Source of the DNA: Myxococcales bacterium
Lineage (GTDB): Bacteria > Myxococcota_C > UBA6777
NCBI GenBank assembly: GCA_020632975.1
Contig: JACKEL010000011.1
Span: 147,298-211,297, forward strand
Length of the DNA stretch: 64,000 nt
Direction of reading: 5' to 3'
A model generated the notes under the pieces. The model was not told the DNA's origin. It ran no database searches and saw nothing but the letters and a program-made list of their open reading frames with translations. Both the position numbers and the translations under genes were made by a program. Positions 1 to 9,237 of the stretch are shown here, piece after piece (position 1 is the first letter of the stretch; each line of letters starts with the position of its first letter).

Positions 1-1
1 G

Positions 2-1426
2 CGTTCGATCTATGGCTCTGGGATGATGTCTGTGTACGAAGAGCCAAGCCAAAACCTCTTGGCTTTGACGCTGTTCTATCTTTCCGCACAAAATGGCGAA
101 GCAGGCCACAACTGCCCTGTGGCTTGCACCGCAGGCATCGTCAAAGTGCTTCAAAAAGTCGCAACAGGCGAACTCGCAGAGCGCTATCTCCCCCGACTCT
201 TGGACCCCAATTACGATCAGTGTTTTACAGGCGCGCAGTTTTTGACAGAGATCCAAGGTGGCTCAGACGTCGGTGCCAACGGGACCACCGCCACTCCCCA
301 CGAAAGCCGCGAAGGTCTGTGGTGGATCAATGGCGAAAAGTGGTTCTGTTCCAACGTCAATGCTGAGTTGATCTTGATGACCGCTCGCGTCCCCGATCAA
401 GGCGATGGCACCAAAGGTTTGGGACTCTTCCTTGTCCCACGAAACCTCGAAGATGGCCAACTCAACGGCATCTACGTTCGACGCCTCAAAGAAAAACTTG
501 GAACGCGTGCGATGGCTTCGGGTGAGTGCGACTTCCGCCAAGCACTCGCTTATCAGATCGGGCCGACCCAAGAAGGCTTTCACAATGTGATGCGCCATGT
601 GATCAACACATCACGTTTGTACAATGCGATGGGCGTCGCAGGAAATGCCCGTCGTGCCTTCGGGATCGCTTGGAACTATGCACAACATCGCCAAGCCTTT
701 GGACAGCCGATCCAACGCTTTCCTTTGGTGCAAGATCTCCTGGCCCGCATGAAGACCGATATCTGGGCGATGATGGCAGGTAGCGCGCACCTGATCAACT
801 TGCAAGACAAAGCTGAGTCGGGCAGCCTCGATCAAGAAGAGACCGCCTTTTTGCGCATGGGTCTCAACCTCAACAAGTTCCGTTCTGCGGTGCTCGCCCA
901 TGAAGTGATCTTGCAATCCATCGAACTCCTCGGTGGCAACGGTGCCATCGAGTCCTTCTCAGCGCTTCCCCGATTGCTGCGCGACAATGTGGTGTATGAA
1001 AACTGGGAAGGCACCCACAATGTGTTGATCGCCCAAGTCCAACGCGATATCAGCCGTTTTCAGGTGCATACACCCTTCTTTGCGTGGATCGACAAGCAGT
1101 GGGATCGCCTGCCCCAAGAGCATCCCTTGCGTGCAGCAGGACACCAAGCCACAAAAGAACTCCAAACACACATCCAACAATTGCTCGATCTTGACCCCAT
1201 GGAATCGAGTCTCTACTTCCGCCCAGCTTTGGAACGAACGACCGATCTCTATTATGCTGCGGCTTTGTGCCAACCGCTCATTGACGCACAAGAAAGACAA
1301 GACAACAATAGCGCTTTGGTGGATGATGCGATGCAACTTTTCTTTGCGCGTCGTATACAGCGTCTTGATGCTTTTGCGATCCCACAATACAACAAACTTG
1401 TACAGCGGCTCGCTGGCCATCTTTGA
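2..1426 (+). CDS. acyl-CoA dehydrogenase, AidB-like (5' end outside window)
   Basis: FAD-dependent acyl-CoA dehydrogenase fold. The frame is open to the first base of the window, so the true start and N-terminus lie upstream; the first internal Met is at 23. Family motifs are in the right order: FAD/substrate-loop segment TEIQGGSDVGANGTTA, the RQAFGQPIQRFPLVQD helix, and LLGGNGAIE followed by YENWEGTHNVL, whose Glu in WEGT sits where acyl-CoA dehydrogenases carry the catalytic base. The WEGT/N pattern and the extra C-terminal helical stretch of about 130 residues favour the AidB-like branch over short-chain beta-oxidation enzymes. The substrate cannot be told. An FHA-domain gene follows 66 bp downstream on the same strand. 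Confidence 0.88.
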   Translation, partial: RSIYGSGMMSVYEEPSQNLLALTLFYLSAQNGEAGHNCPVACTAGIVKVLQKVATGELAERYLPRLLDPNYDQCFTGAQFLTEIQGGSDVGANGTTATPHESREGLWWINGEKWFCSNVNAELILMTARVPDQGDGTKGLGLFLVPRNLEDGQLNGIYVRRLKEKLGTRAMASGECDFRQALAYQIGPTQEGFHNVMRHVINTSRLYNAMGVAGNARRAFGIAWNYAQHRQAFGQPIQRFPLVQDLLARMKTDIWAMMAGSAHLINLQDKAESGSLDQEETAFLRMGLNLNKFRSAVLAHEVILQSIELLGGNGAIESFSALPRLLRDNVVYENWEGTHNVLIAQVQRDISRFQVHTPFFAWIDKQWDRLPQEHPLRAAGHQATKELQTHIQQLLDLDPMESSLYFRPALERTTDLYYAAALCQPLIDAQERQDNNSALVDDAMQLFFARRIQRLDAFAIPQYNKLVQRLAGHL

Positions 1427-1492
1427 TCCACACAACTCAAGCATCTTTTTTTTCGGCTCGCTTTCGTTTCGCGAACGCTACAGGAAAACATC

Positions 1493-2083
1493 ATGGCTGA
1501 ATTGATCCTCACGCTCAAAGGTCAGATCCTTAAGCGACATACGCTCTCCAAAGAAGAAACCACCATCGGTCGCGATGTCGTCAACGACTTTTGCATCGAC
1601 AACCCCGGGGTCTCGCGTTTTCAAGCCCGCGTCGTCAAACACGAAGGACACTTCTTCCTTCTTGATGAAGGCAGCAGCAACGGCACCTTCGTCAATGGAA
1701 AACGCATCACGCAGCTCCAACTCAACGATGCCGACGAGATCCAACTCGCCAAGTACAAAATCATCTTTTCCCAACACACCTCAAGCGACGAAGATGGCAA
1801 CAATGCTGCGATGCCCAACTTTCTCGCATCTACCGAAAGCACGATGCTTTACAGCGACAACGATCTCAAAAAGATGATCGACGATGAAAGCAGCCAACGC
1901 GCAGCAACCCGCGATCTCCCCATGGCGGGCTTTTCCCACGAACAACAGATGGCGATGATGCAAGCTCAAGCTGCTGCACCACGCAAACCCTCCAACAAAA
2001 AGAACAATTCGATGGCACTGATGATCATCATCGCTATCGTGTGCTTTGGCCTGGGCTTTGCGCTGATCCTGTTGCTTCTGTAA
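1493..2083 (+). CDS. FHA-domain protein with C-terminal membrane anchor
   Basis: 196 residues. Residues about 1-95 form a forkhead-associated domain that binds phosphothreonine peptides: TTIGRDVVNDFCI, PGVSRFQARV, then SSNGTFVNGKRI carry the Gly-Arg, Ser-Arg and Asn-Gly positions that contact the phosphopeptide. A low-complexity linker rich in Met, Gln and Ala leads to one hydrophobic segment at about 173-196, so the protein is probably tail-anchored with FHA in the cytoplasm. The ATG at 1493 follows an AGGAAAA ribosome site. It may read phosphorylation made by kinases such as those at 14-20 kb; that link is inference. Confidence 0.85.
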   Translation: MAELILTLKGQILKRHTLSKEETTIGRDVVNDFCIDNPGVSRFQARVVKHEGHFFLLDEGSSNGTFVNGKRITQLQLNDADEIQLAKYKIIFSQHTSSDEDGNNAAMPNFLASTESTMLYSDNDLKKMIDDESSQRAATRDLPMAGFSHEQQMAMMQAQAAAPRKPSNKKNNSMALMIIIAIVCFGLGFALILLLL

Positions 2084-2189
2084 TCCCCGTCTATCCGCCT
2101 TTACAGATACACACTCGCGTATCTATCCTCTCCCAGAAAACGATGTTTCCCAGAAACGGACATCCCCCTCCCCCACTGCATATATCCCC

Positions 2190-3485
2190 TTAGTTCGGGA
2201 TCTTTGTCCCGTCAGGGATCACGGCTTTCCGTGGCAAGATCACCAAACCATCGCGGATATAATACGTCCCATTTGGATCATCGCGGTTGGGAAGCCCCAA
2301 GGCTCCTTCGATCACGACGTTCTTTCCGATGCGCACATCTTTGTCGATGATGCAGTTGCGCAAGACGCTATTTTCGCCGACACCAAGGGCTGGTTTGTCT
2401 GAGGGCGCGCTGTTCTTGTCCTCGTAACGTGTGGCCCCAAAGAGGATCGCATGATCCAAGACCGCACCACTACGCACCACCAAGCGTTGCCCGAGCACAG
2501 ACCGCGTGATCCGACAGCCTGGATCGAGTTGCACACCGTCTGCCAACAAAGCCCGTTCAAGACGAGCACCTTGGATCTTGGCAGGAGGAATCGAACGAAC
2601 CCTTGTGAAAAAGGGCGAGTCTTCGGGGAAAAAGTCAAAGCCTGGAACGAGATCGCACATCTCCAAGTTGGCTTGGTAATAAGAACGAATCGTCCCGATA
2701 TCACGCCAGTATCCCTCAAAAGGATACGCCAACATGCTGTACTGGCCCAATGCTTCGGGCAAGATCTCTTTCCCAAAGTCATTGTGTGGTTTGATATTGA
2801 GCAGTTTTTCCAAGACAGAAAGCTCGAAAACATAGATACCCATCGACGCAAGAAAGGGGCGTTCGGGTGGGATATGGATCGAGCCAAAGTTGCCAGAGAC
2901 ACGCAAAGAGTCGATCAGTGCGGGTTCTTTGGGCTTTTCCACAAAGCGCACGATGTTCAATTGCTCATCGACCTGCAAGACCCCAAATCCCGTGACATCT
3001 TCTTCTCCCACAGGCAACACAGAGACCGTGATATCGGCCTTGCGGTCCATATGGAACTGGATCATCTGACGATAATCCATGCGATACAGGTGGTCCCCAC
3101 TCAAGATCACCACACGCTCTGCTTTTTCGCGCTGCGCCACTTGGTAGATGTACCAAAAGTTTTGGCGCACAGCGTCCGCCGTGCCTTGGTACCAATAAGG
3201 GTTGGTAGGCGTCAGCGTCGCCGCTAGAACCTCGACGACACCGCGCAAAAAGTGCGGCATCGAGTAGGTACGCGAGATGTGTTGGTTGAGTGAACCCGAA
3301 TTAAACTGTGTAAGAATAAAGATATGATAAAGATCAGAGTTTAGGCAGTTCGAGATCGGAATATCGATAAGACGAAACTTTCCCCCAATGGGGACCGCGG
3401 GCTTAGAGCGCTCGCCCGTGAGTGGAAAAAGTCGCGTGCCAGCCCCACCACCCAAGATCACAGCAACCGAACGCTGAGAGGACAT
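2190..3485 (-). CDS. glgC: glucose-1-phosphate adenylyltransferase
   Basis: Makes ADP-glucose from glucose-1-phosphate and ATP, the committed step of bacterial glycogen synthesis. 431 residues, the usual GlgC length. The N-terminus has the nucleotidyltransferase signature LGGGAGTRLFPLT followed by SKPAVPIGGKFRLIDIPISN; further on are YQGTADAVRQN, SGDHLYRMDY and VEKP. The C-terminal third is a left-handed beta-helix acyltransferase-like domain (GVGENSVLRNCIIDKDVRIG). Two ATGs stand in tandem at 3488 and 3485; I prefer 3485 because the GAGGAGG site is too close to the first. No other glg gene is in the window. It is divergent from the membrane-protein gene at 3801. Confidence 0.95.
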   Translation of the reverse strand: MSSQRSVAVILGGGAGTRLFPLTGERSKPAVPIGGKFRLIDIPISNCLNSDLYHIFILTQFNSGSLNQHISRTYSMPHFLRGVVEVLAATLTPTNPYWYQGTADAVRQNFWYIYQVAQREKAERVVILSGDHLYRMDYRQMIQFHMDRKADITVSVLPVGEEDVTGFGVLQVDEQLNIVRFVEKPKEPALIDSLRVSGNFGSIHIPPERPFLASMGIYVFELSVLEKLLNIKPHNDFGKEILPEALGQYSMLAYPFEGYWRDIGTIRSYYQANLEMCDLVPGFDFFPEDSPFFTRVRSIPPAKIQGARLERALLADGVQLDPGCRITRSVLGQRLVVRSGAVLDHAILFGATRYEDKNSAPSDKPALGVGENSVLRNCIIDKDVRIGKNVVIEGALGLPNRDDPNGTYYIRDGLVILPRKAVIPDGTKIPN

Positions 3486-3800
3486 CATCCCTCCTCAAAA
3501 TGCACAAGGAACCAAACCAAAAGAAGCCAACATCATTAGAGAGCGGGCATGATCATAGCTTGCGTCCCTTGATGTGGCAAGTTGCCTTCTTTTGTGTTGT
3601 GGAGAAACATGCAGCAAAGGGCACACAGACGCTGTTGCAAGACAGGTCGGTTAATGATAAGGTGCCCCACACCAAGTCGCAAAGGTCATCGAGGGGTCGG
3701 GCCCGAGAAGCCTATTTCCCTCTTTTTGCAGAGATGGTTGAGATGTTTTTCTCCTTCCACGGAAGATTCTCTATATCTTCTTCTTTTGGAGGTTTATTGG
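3486..3800. other. divergent intergenic region between glgC and the 3801 gene
   Basis: About 315 bp separating two divergent genes, so it must hold promoters for both. Long open frames run through it, but they have no ribosome site and read as arginine- and serine-rich low-complexity peptides. I see no convincing sigma-70 or sigma-54 element, no clear hairpin and no RNA gene. Confidence 0.5.
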
Positions 3801-5162
3801 ATGAGCGAATCAAACAAGCCTAACGAGCAGCTAATCGATTACAGCACCTACGAAGGCTCCTACCAAGAAGGCGAACTACTCGGCGAAGACGGGCAAGCCA
3901 TCGATCTCGACGAACTCAAACAAGCAGAACAACCGCCACGCACACCTCTCCTGATCCAAGGAGCATTTGTGATCTTCTTCGTTGCGTTGGGCGGTTTGAT
4001 GTACTTCGCCTTTCAAAAGACGCCCCCCCAAGCCAAGCCCAAACCTGCGCCACGCGTGGACAAGTTCTACGACAATGTCCTCTCAAGGCTTGTTGATACA
4101 AGACAAAAAGAGTTCCGCCCCGCACGTGACTGCTGGTCCACGGTCTCTCGCGCACAAGCTGGACGCAAAAAGCTCGACAACGCCGCGTTGTTGAAAGAGT
4201 GTCCTCCCCTTAAAGGCGAAAAGATCGCTTACCAAGGGGCTTGCAAAGATGAGGCTTGCAAAGAGATCAAGCTTCAAAAGTGCGAAGGCGCCAACTGCCA
4301 AGACATCGAAGGCGTGAGCTATTCGGACTTTTTGTATGCTTTGATGCAGCGCTATGCAGAGGGCTACAACATCTTCTACGCCTACCAAAAGCTGTATGAT
4401 CCCGTTCATGAAAAACTCAAAGAACTCCAAAACAGCATGGACGACACCAAAGGCAAAGAAGAACCCCCCGTCCTCAAGGAACTGAAAGAAAAAAGCCAGA
4501 AAAAGCGCAAAGAACTGCGCGGCTTTTTGGATGGAAGCGGCTTCGACAAAAGCAGCCTGACCACCCCTTACTTCTCGCTCCCTGCGGACATCCTGTACGC
4601 GCAGATCATCGCCCAAGTCAAAGAAAATGGCGCTGGTGCTGAAGTCAAAAAAGAAGAAGAACCCAAGCCCAAAAAACGTCGCCGCCGTCGTCGTCGCGCT
4701 GCTAAAAAGACCAAAGCCTCCGCAGCTGCCCAGATGGGCGGAACGCTTTACTTGCGACGTAGCTTCCCAATCAAGGCCGATATCTCGGGCTACAAGACAC
4801 TTACACAATACTTCCGCCTTGAAGACCATGCAGACTCGATTGGTGTGTTGGATTACACCCCCACAGCTTTCCGCTTCTGGCTCCATGACTCGATGCAGTA
4901 CGATCTCAACCTATGCGCCGCACGATACGCAAAAGCGACGGATCAAAAGTTTACTGTTAACATCACGATCTTGAACAAGACGGGCTACCCCAAAGCCGAA
5001 GAGCCCGTCAAAATCGAGCCCGCTGCTTCTGCTGAGATGGGTTCCTGCCTGCAAGAAACCATCCGCAAACGCCTCGTCTTCCGTGGTCTTCCACAAAAAG
5101 ATGCAAGCGGACAAGAAAAAACGGAAACTGCTCTTCAATTCAAACTTCAGGTTATCAACTAA
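3801..5162 (+). CDS. single-pass membrane protein of unknown function, poly-basic tract
   Basis: 453 residues. The ATG at 3801 follows a GGAGG site, although the frame stays open upstream. Residues 1-48 are acidic and cytoplasmic-like, about 49-71 form one transmembrane helix, and the rest should be periplasmic. The outer part has paired Cys (DCWS, KECPP, GACKDEACKE, KCEGANCQD) that could form disulfides, a coiled-coil-like charged stretch, and at about residues 288-306 a run KKRRRRRRRAAKK that is unusual outside the membrane. No recognised family. Topology is inferred from the positions of hydrophobic residues. Confidence 0.75.
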   Translation: MSESNKPNEQLIDYSTYEGSYQEGELLGEDGQAIDLDELKQAEQPPRTPLLIQGAFVIFFVALGGLMYFAFQKTPPQAKPKPAPRVDKFYDNVLSRLVDTRQKEFRPARDCWSTVSRAQAGRKKLDNAALLKECPPLKGEKIAYQGACKDEACKEIKLQKCEGANCQDIEGVSYSDFLYALMQRYAEGYNIFYAYQKLYDPVHEKLKELQNSMDDTKGKEEPPVLKELKEKSQKKRKELRGFLDGSGFDKSSLTTPYFSLPADILYAQIIAQVKENGAGAEVKKEEEPKPKKRRRRRRRAAKKTKASAAAQMGGTLYLRRSFPIKADISGYKTLTQYFRLEDHADSIGVLDYTPTAFRFWLHDSMQYDLNLCAARYAKATDQKFTVNITILNKTGYPKAEEPVKIEPAASAEMGSCLQETIRKRLVFRGLPQKDASGQEKTETALQFKLQVIN

Positions 5163-5241
5163 CCCATACCTCGATCCGCCCCACCATACGGCCTTTCAAA
5201 GACCTTTCCCCTTCTCCTCTCTCACAACACAGACACTTCGC

Positions 5242-5592
5242 TTAGCGCAACCACTGTGCGATCTGGCGTGCAAAGTCCGTCATCTCCAACGAAGGAGACT
5301 GTTGCGGTCCTGCCGCACAAAGATACAAACGCTGTCCACCCATCGAAAAGCTCGTGACTTGGAGAGAGAAGCCTTTATCGCGGGCTCCTTGGAGAACACC
5401 GTCTCGATCATCCCCAGAGACCTTTTGGACAAGCGGACTCACCGCGGCCAACCACTCGGGGTCGAGTTCTTGGCCACAAGACGCTAACAACAGACCATCT
5501 TCGTTGGCCAACGTTGCGACACGCACACCACACAAACCAGCGACTTCATTCATCTTTTCTTGAACACGTTGCCATACAGTAGAAAGAACCAT
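5242..5592 (-). CDS. Roadblock/LC7-like small protein
   Basis: 116 residues. The start at 5592 is preceded by GGAGGTGTGTG, a strong site at good spacing, so a longer frame starting at 5619 is unlikely. The pattern of an N-terminal helix, then GVRVATLANEDGLLLASCG, a helix containing LAAVSPLVQKV and strands FSLQVTSFSMGGQRLYLCAAG matches Roadblock/LC7 (MglB-like) domains, which form dimers and often regulate small GTPases in this part of the tree. No GTPase gene is adjacent. The family call is by fold pattern only and could be wrong; a GAF-type sensor is the alternative. Confidence 0.6.
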   Translation of the reverse strand: MVLSTVWQRVQEKMNEVAGLCGVRVATLANEDGLLLASCGQELDPEWLAAVSPLVQKVSGDDRDGVLQGARDKGFSLQVTSFSMGGQRLYLCAAGPQQSPSLEMTDFARQIAQWLR

Positions 5593-5872
5593 CACACACC
5601 TCCAAGAAGATACGTTCACGCAGTGCGCTCATGACAAATCACAACACACCCAACAACCTCTAGCGTTAACAGCCCTTTCTCCGCCCGTCAAAAAAAGCCC
5701 CGCCCCCTCTCCCTTCTCCCAAAAGATACGCGTTGCTTTCGTGTGCTATGTGTCTTACCTTTGGGCTTGTGCGTTTCAAAGGCAGGAGGATATCAGGTTC
5801 TCTTTGCGAAACACACCAAACTTGGATCACCAAAAACGCCGAAAGGCGCCTTGTTTTTAGATGGAGAAGCCG

Positions 5873-6490
5873 ATGAAAGGGACACTGCTGACACAACGTC
5901 ATTTGGAAACCCTCGATATCATGAAAGATGTCTTACAAGAGAACTATCTCCATGTAGGACTCGAAAACTTTCGCGTCGAAGAACGCGGTCCCGACGACCA
6001 AAGCCAAGTCCTTGCGCAGATCCGTCTCTCGGACAGAGAAGACTTGGTGACGCTAGAAGGCCAAGGCTCGGGGGCTTTGCACGCATTTTTCGTTTCGCTG
6101 CGCGATCGATTGAGCGAAGAGTTCCCTTCCGTTGGGGCGATCCACTTTACCTCCACACGTGCTGAAAGCGTCCCCAACTCCAACCGAAATCACCCCACAG
6201 ATGCAGAAGCAGAAGTCTATTTGACGATCCGTAACAGTTATGGCGACGAGCTTGAGTTTCGCAACCGCTCGCGAAGTTTGATGCGCGCCACCCTCGACTG
6301 CATCATGGATGCTGTGGAATACTTCGCCAATAGCGAGAAAGCCTACATCCAGATCTACCGCGCTTTGGAACACTACCGTGAACAAGGCCGTAGCGACTTG
6401 ATGGACAAGTACACCTCGCTGCTCAGCGCTGTTGTGCGAAACACCTCGTATGCAGAAGTGATCGAGCGCATCAAAAAAGGCAAAGCCTAA
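5873..6490 (+). CDS. stand-alone LeuA regulatory-domain-like protein
   Basis: 205 residues. The ATG at 5873 has GGAG six bases upstream; a second in-frame ATG at 5861 has a poor site. The layout resembles the C-terminal leucine-sensing dimerisation domain of 2-isopropylmalate synthase: GQGSGALHAFFVSLRDRL corresponds to GxGPxxAxxxAL, then a strand, DAEAEVYLTIRN corresponds to the GxDAxAxVxV strand, followed by an RS-A-AV-type helix. There is no TIM-barrel catalytic domain, so on its own it cannot make isopropylmalate. It may sense a metabolite or be a structural reuse of the fold. Followed 171 bp later by a lipase-like gene. Confidence 0.5.
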   Translation: MKGTLLTQRHLETLDIMKDVLQENYLHVGLENFRVEERGPDDQSQVLAQIRLSDREDLVTLEGQGSGALHAFFVSLRDRLSEEFPSVGAIHFTSTRAESVPNSNRNHPTDAEAEVYLTIRNSYGDELEFRNRSRSLMRATLDCIMDAVEYFANSEKAYIQIYRALEHYREQGRSDLMDKYTSLLSAVVRNTSYAEVIERIKKGKA

Positions 6491-6661
6491 CGACCTTTGG
6501 TGGGCCAAGCACTCACAAGCCTCCTTCAGACAAGACAAAAACGACCGATTCATCGAATATTTGCACACATATCCTGAAACGATACATCTCCAAAGACCAC
6601 GCAGGCTCGCCAGCGGACGACTTATTGCGAACCGCTCTCGTTCACAAGAAGGACTTGACGA

Positions 6662-7519
6662 TTGAAAGAGGTCTCTTTCCAAGAAACGTTTTTTTCCGCC
6701 CATGATCAGTTGCGCCTCTACACGCGCACTTGGGGAGAAGCACGCAAAGGCGTGATCCTGTTTCTACACGGTTTGGGGGATCACCAAGGTACCGCACGTT
6801 ACCTCATCCATACCCTCGTTCAACGCGGCTACTTGGTGACAGGCTACGACGCAAGAGGCCATGGACAAAGCCCAGGAAAACGCGGACACGTGATGGACTT
6901 TGAGGAGTATTGCCAAGATCTGCTCTTGTTCATCCAAGACGTTCAAAAGCGTTACCCAGATGTCCAATCGAGCGCATTGATGGGCTATGATCTGGGAGCC
7001 TTGGTGGGCCTGCGAACGCTCCAACAACACGGAAACCTCGGGCTGCAAACCTTTGTCGGCTTGAGCCCTTTGTTGCATCCCTCGATCACACGGCGCTCTC
7101 TCAAAAGCAACCTTTACCGCTTGGGCGGAAAAGTCGCTCCCACGTGGCGCATCGACTTGCCCTACGATGCAAGCGCACTATCCCATGACCTCGACATTAT
7201 CGATGATTTGAAACGCGATCCCTTGTGCTTTCGAGAGGTGACGACGCGGGCCCTTCGCGCGATCCAAGAGGCCGCTGCCCAAGCTCTGCTGCAAGCTCAC
7301 CAACTTCGCCTCCCCACACTCTTTCTCCAAGCTGGAGAAGACCGTGTGACCGACACCACAACACTTCAACGCTTTGCAGAGCGCACTTTGCCTCATATCC
7401 TTCGCGTCGCGGTGTATCCGGGTTATTACCATGCACTTCACAACGAAACCCCCGATCGCCGTGGCCCTGTGTTTGAAGATCTAATGAACTGGCTTGATGA
7501 GTCGCTTTTCCTCCCCTGA
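6662..7519 (+). CDS. monoacylglycerol-lipase-like alpha/beta hydrolase with Asp at the nucleophile position
   Basis: 285 residues. TTG start at 6662, supported by AAGGA upstream and the lack of an ATG. The sequence follows the monoglyceride-lipase/lysophospholipase pattern: FLHGLGDHQGTARYL (oxyanion-hole strand), GYDARGHGQSPGKRGH, then the nucleophile elbow, a partner acid in GEDRV and the His in GYYHALHNE. The elbow reads GYDLG, so the usual Ser is Asp110. Asp elbows are normal in epoxide hydrolases and haloalkane dehalogenases but not in this subfamily, so the reaction may differ or activity may be lost. Closely followed (51 bp) by a secreted-protein gene. Confidence 0.8.
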   Translation: MKEVSFQETFFSAHDQLRLYTRTWGEARKGVILFLHGLGDHQGTARYLIHTLVQRGYLVTGYDARGHGQSPGKRGHVMDFEEYCQDLLLFIQDVQKRYPDVQSSALMGYDLGALVGLRTLQQHGNLGLQTFVGLSPLLHPSITRRSLKSNLYRLGGKVAPTWRIDLPYDASALSHDLDIIDDLKRDPLCFREVTTRALRAIQEAAAQALLQAHQLRLPTLFLQAGEDRVTDTTTLQRFAERTLPHILRVAVYPGYYHALHNETPDRRGPVFEDLMNWLDESLFLP

Positions 7520-7570
7520 GGACGGGCGAGATGACCCTAACCTTGTATACTTTTTGTATGGAGATCTGCG

Positions 7571-9229
7571 ATGTGTTTGTCTTCTTTACGTGCTTGGCTC
7601 CACATCGGCCTTTTTCTGGGTATCCTGTCCCAACAGACCCTTGTTTCGGCAGAAACCACAAAGCGTCGAACCTACAAACCTCCCACAGAAGACAAACGGC
7701 AACCTGAGATCATCAAGGACGTCACGATCTCCACACCTGCCGTCCTCGAACTCAAGCAGTGGCTCAAAGGTTGGAGTCCTTCTTCTGAGCCTGCTTCGGG
7801 CATCTACGCCATGAGCGAAGTGATCCGCACATACGTCGCCTTTCGCTATGCGAGAAAGTACGAGCGCGCTGCAAGCGAGCGACTTTGGAAGATGTACCTC
7901 GCTTTTGGAGCTTGGAACCCAAAAGAGCTTTACCAAAAGTTACGGCAAAAGAAGATCAACCCTCATCTCTCCATGAAGGTTGAAGAAGAACATGTCCAGA
8001 TATCTGCCCCCAAAGGCTCTTGGCAAAGAGGCTTGGGAAAAGGTGGGATGACACTTGATGTCCAACCACTCCCCAATATCCGCGGAAATCCACATCGACC
8101 CTTTCGCGTCAAAGCAACTGGCGCACTTGGCATCGCTCCTGTCCGCATCGCAGAGATCGATCGGCTCCTCCACGACTTTATGAAACGCGCACTTTCCCCA
8201 GACCTCTCTGTCGAACCCAGCGCACGCGGCCCAAGACGCTACTTTCCCTCCATCAAAGAAACCCAGTCCCGCAAGATCGCTGACTGGCTCACCTCGCGTC
8301 TTCCCCGAACCACCGTCTTGATGGATCGCTACTTTGATATCCGCAGCGTCGTGACACCCATGTCCGAAGGTCGCTATAAACTCGACCTCAAGCTGTTCTG
8401 GCGCAACGAAAATATCAAAACCGATTACCCCTCTTGGTACAAAGCCCAGAAAAAGAATCGTGTGCGCGTCTTCTTTCAAGTTGAGTTCCTTGACTCCCTG
8501 TATCGACGGTGGTTTACGCTGACATACAGCAACAAAAAGAATTACTACCGCGTCGAAGCTGTCGTCCACGCAGACGGTTTCCTCATGTGCGATGACTCTT
8601 GGAAACCGACCGTCGCCTCTGAACCTTGGCGCCCCACACACAAACTACAAAGCGAGTTCCTTACACGCACCCAACTCTTCTTCTCCTCCAACAATATCAA
8701 CTTCGGCGTCAGCGATATCCTCTTCCGCTGGAAAGTCCGCCCACACAAAGATGGCGCTTCTCTTAACTTTGCTTTCAATCGCCCACCCCGCTTGCAGATC
8801 CAAGGCGGCCGTTTCTTGCGTTCACTCGCTCGCGTTGTCATCCCAGGCGGCGTCAGCGCCCTCTTTCAACGCCTGCTCACAGACATGACCAAAGGAGACG
8901 GCGGAAAAGGTATGCGCTTCCAACTCCGCTTGGTCGAAGGACCCAAATACGCAGACGTCCGCTATGACCTCCAATTCCCCGTCGTCCCCAACTCCGTTCT
9001 CAGTGCGGTTCTCTTGATGATCCCGGGGATGCTGACACGCACACCCCGCCGCGGCCGCAAACCACGACCACGACGCAAGGCCGCCCCCCGCAAACCCGCC
9101 AAACCTAACCCCGTCCGCGCTCGATACCGACTGCGCCGCGTCTTGCCCGCCTTCTGGCAACGCGTCCTCTCCGCCATCGGCTACGACCTCCAAGACGCTC
9201 ACCAAAAAGCACTTGACGAAAAACTCTGA
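7571..9229 (+). CDS. secreted protein of unknown function
   Basis: 552 residues. ATG at 7571 with GGAGATC upstream. The N-terminus has a basic-poor but hydrophobic signal segment (LRAWLHIGLFLGILSQ) with probable cleavage after LVSA. The mature part has alternating aromatic/charged strands with many Trp and Tyr, suggesting a beta-rich fold, then a proline/arginine/lysine-rich segment near residues 480-515. I do not recognise a family. Lies 51 bp after the lipase-like gene and may be co-transcribed with it. The hairpin repeats start just after its stop. Confidence 0.75.
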   Translation: MCLSSLRAWLHIGLFLGILSQQTLVSAETTKRRTYKPPTEDKRQPEIIKDVTISTPAVLELKQWLKGWSPSSEPASGIYAMSEVIRTYVAFRYARKYERAASERLWKMYLAFGAWNPKELYQKLRQKKINPHLSMKVEEEHVQISAPKGSWQRGLGKGGMTLDVQPLPNIRGNPHRPFRVKATGALGIAPVRIAEIDRLLHDFMKRALSPDLSVEPSARGPRRYFPSIKETQSRKIADWLTSRLPRTTVLMDRYFDIRSVVTPMSEGRYKLDLKLFWRNENIKTDYPSWYKAQKKNRVRVFFQVEFLDSLYRRWFTLTYSNKKNYYRVEAVVHADGFLMCDDSWKPTVASEPWRPTHKLQSEFLTRTQLFFSSNNINFGVSDILFRWKVRPHKDGASLNFAFNRPPRLQIQGGRFLRSLARVVIPGGVSALFQRLLTDMTKGDGGKGMRFQLRLVEGPKYADVRYDLQFPVVPNSVLSAVLLMIPGMLTRTPRRGRKPRPRRKAAPRKPAKPNPVRARYRLRRVLPAFWQRVLSAIGYDLQDAHQKALDEKL

Positions 9230-9237
9230 CATCTAGA

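Noticed and set aside
3422..3823. Frame in the glgC/3801 gap
   Set aside because: Overlaps both neighbours' start regions and has no site or recognisable domain.
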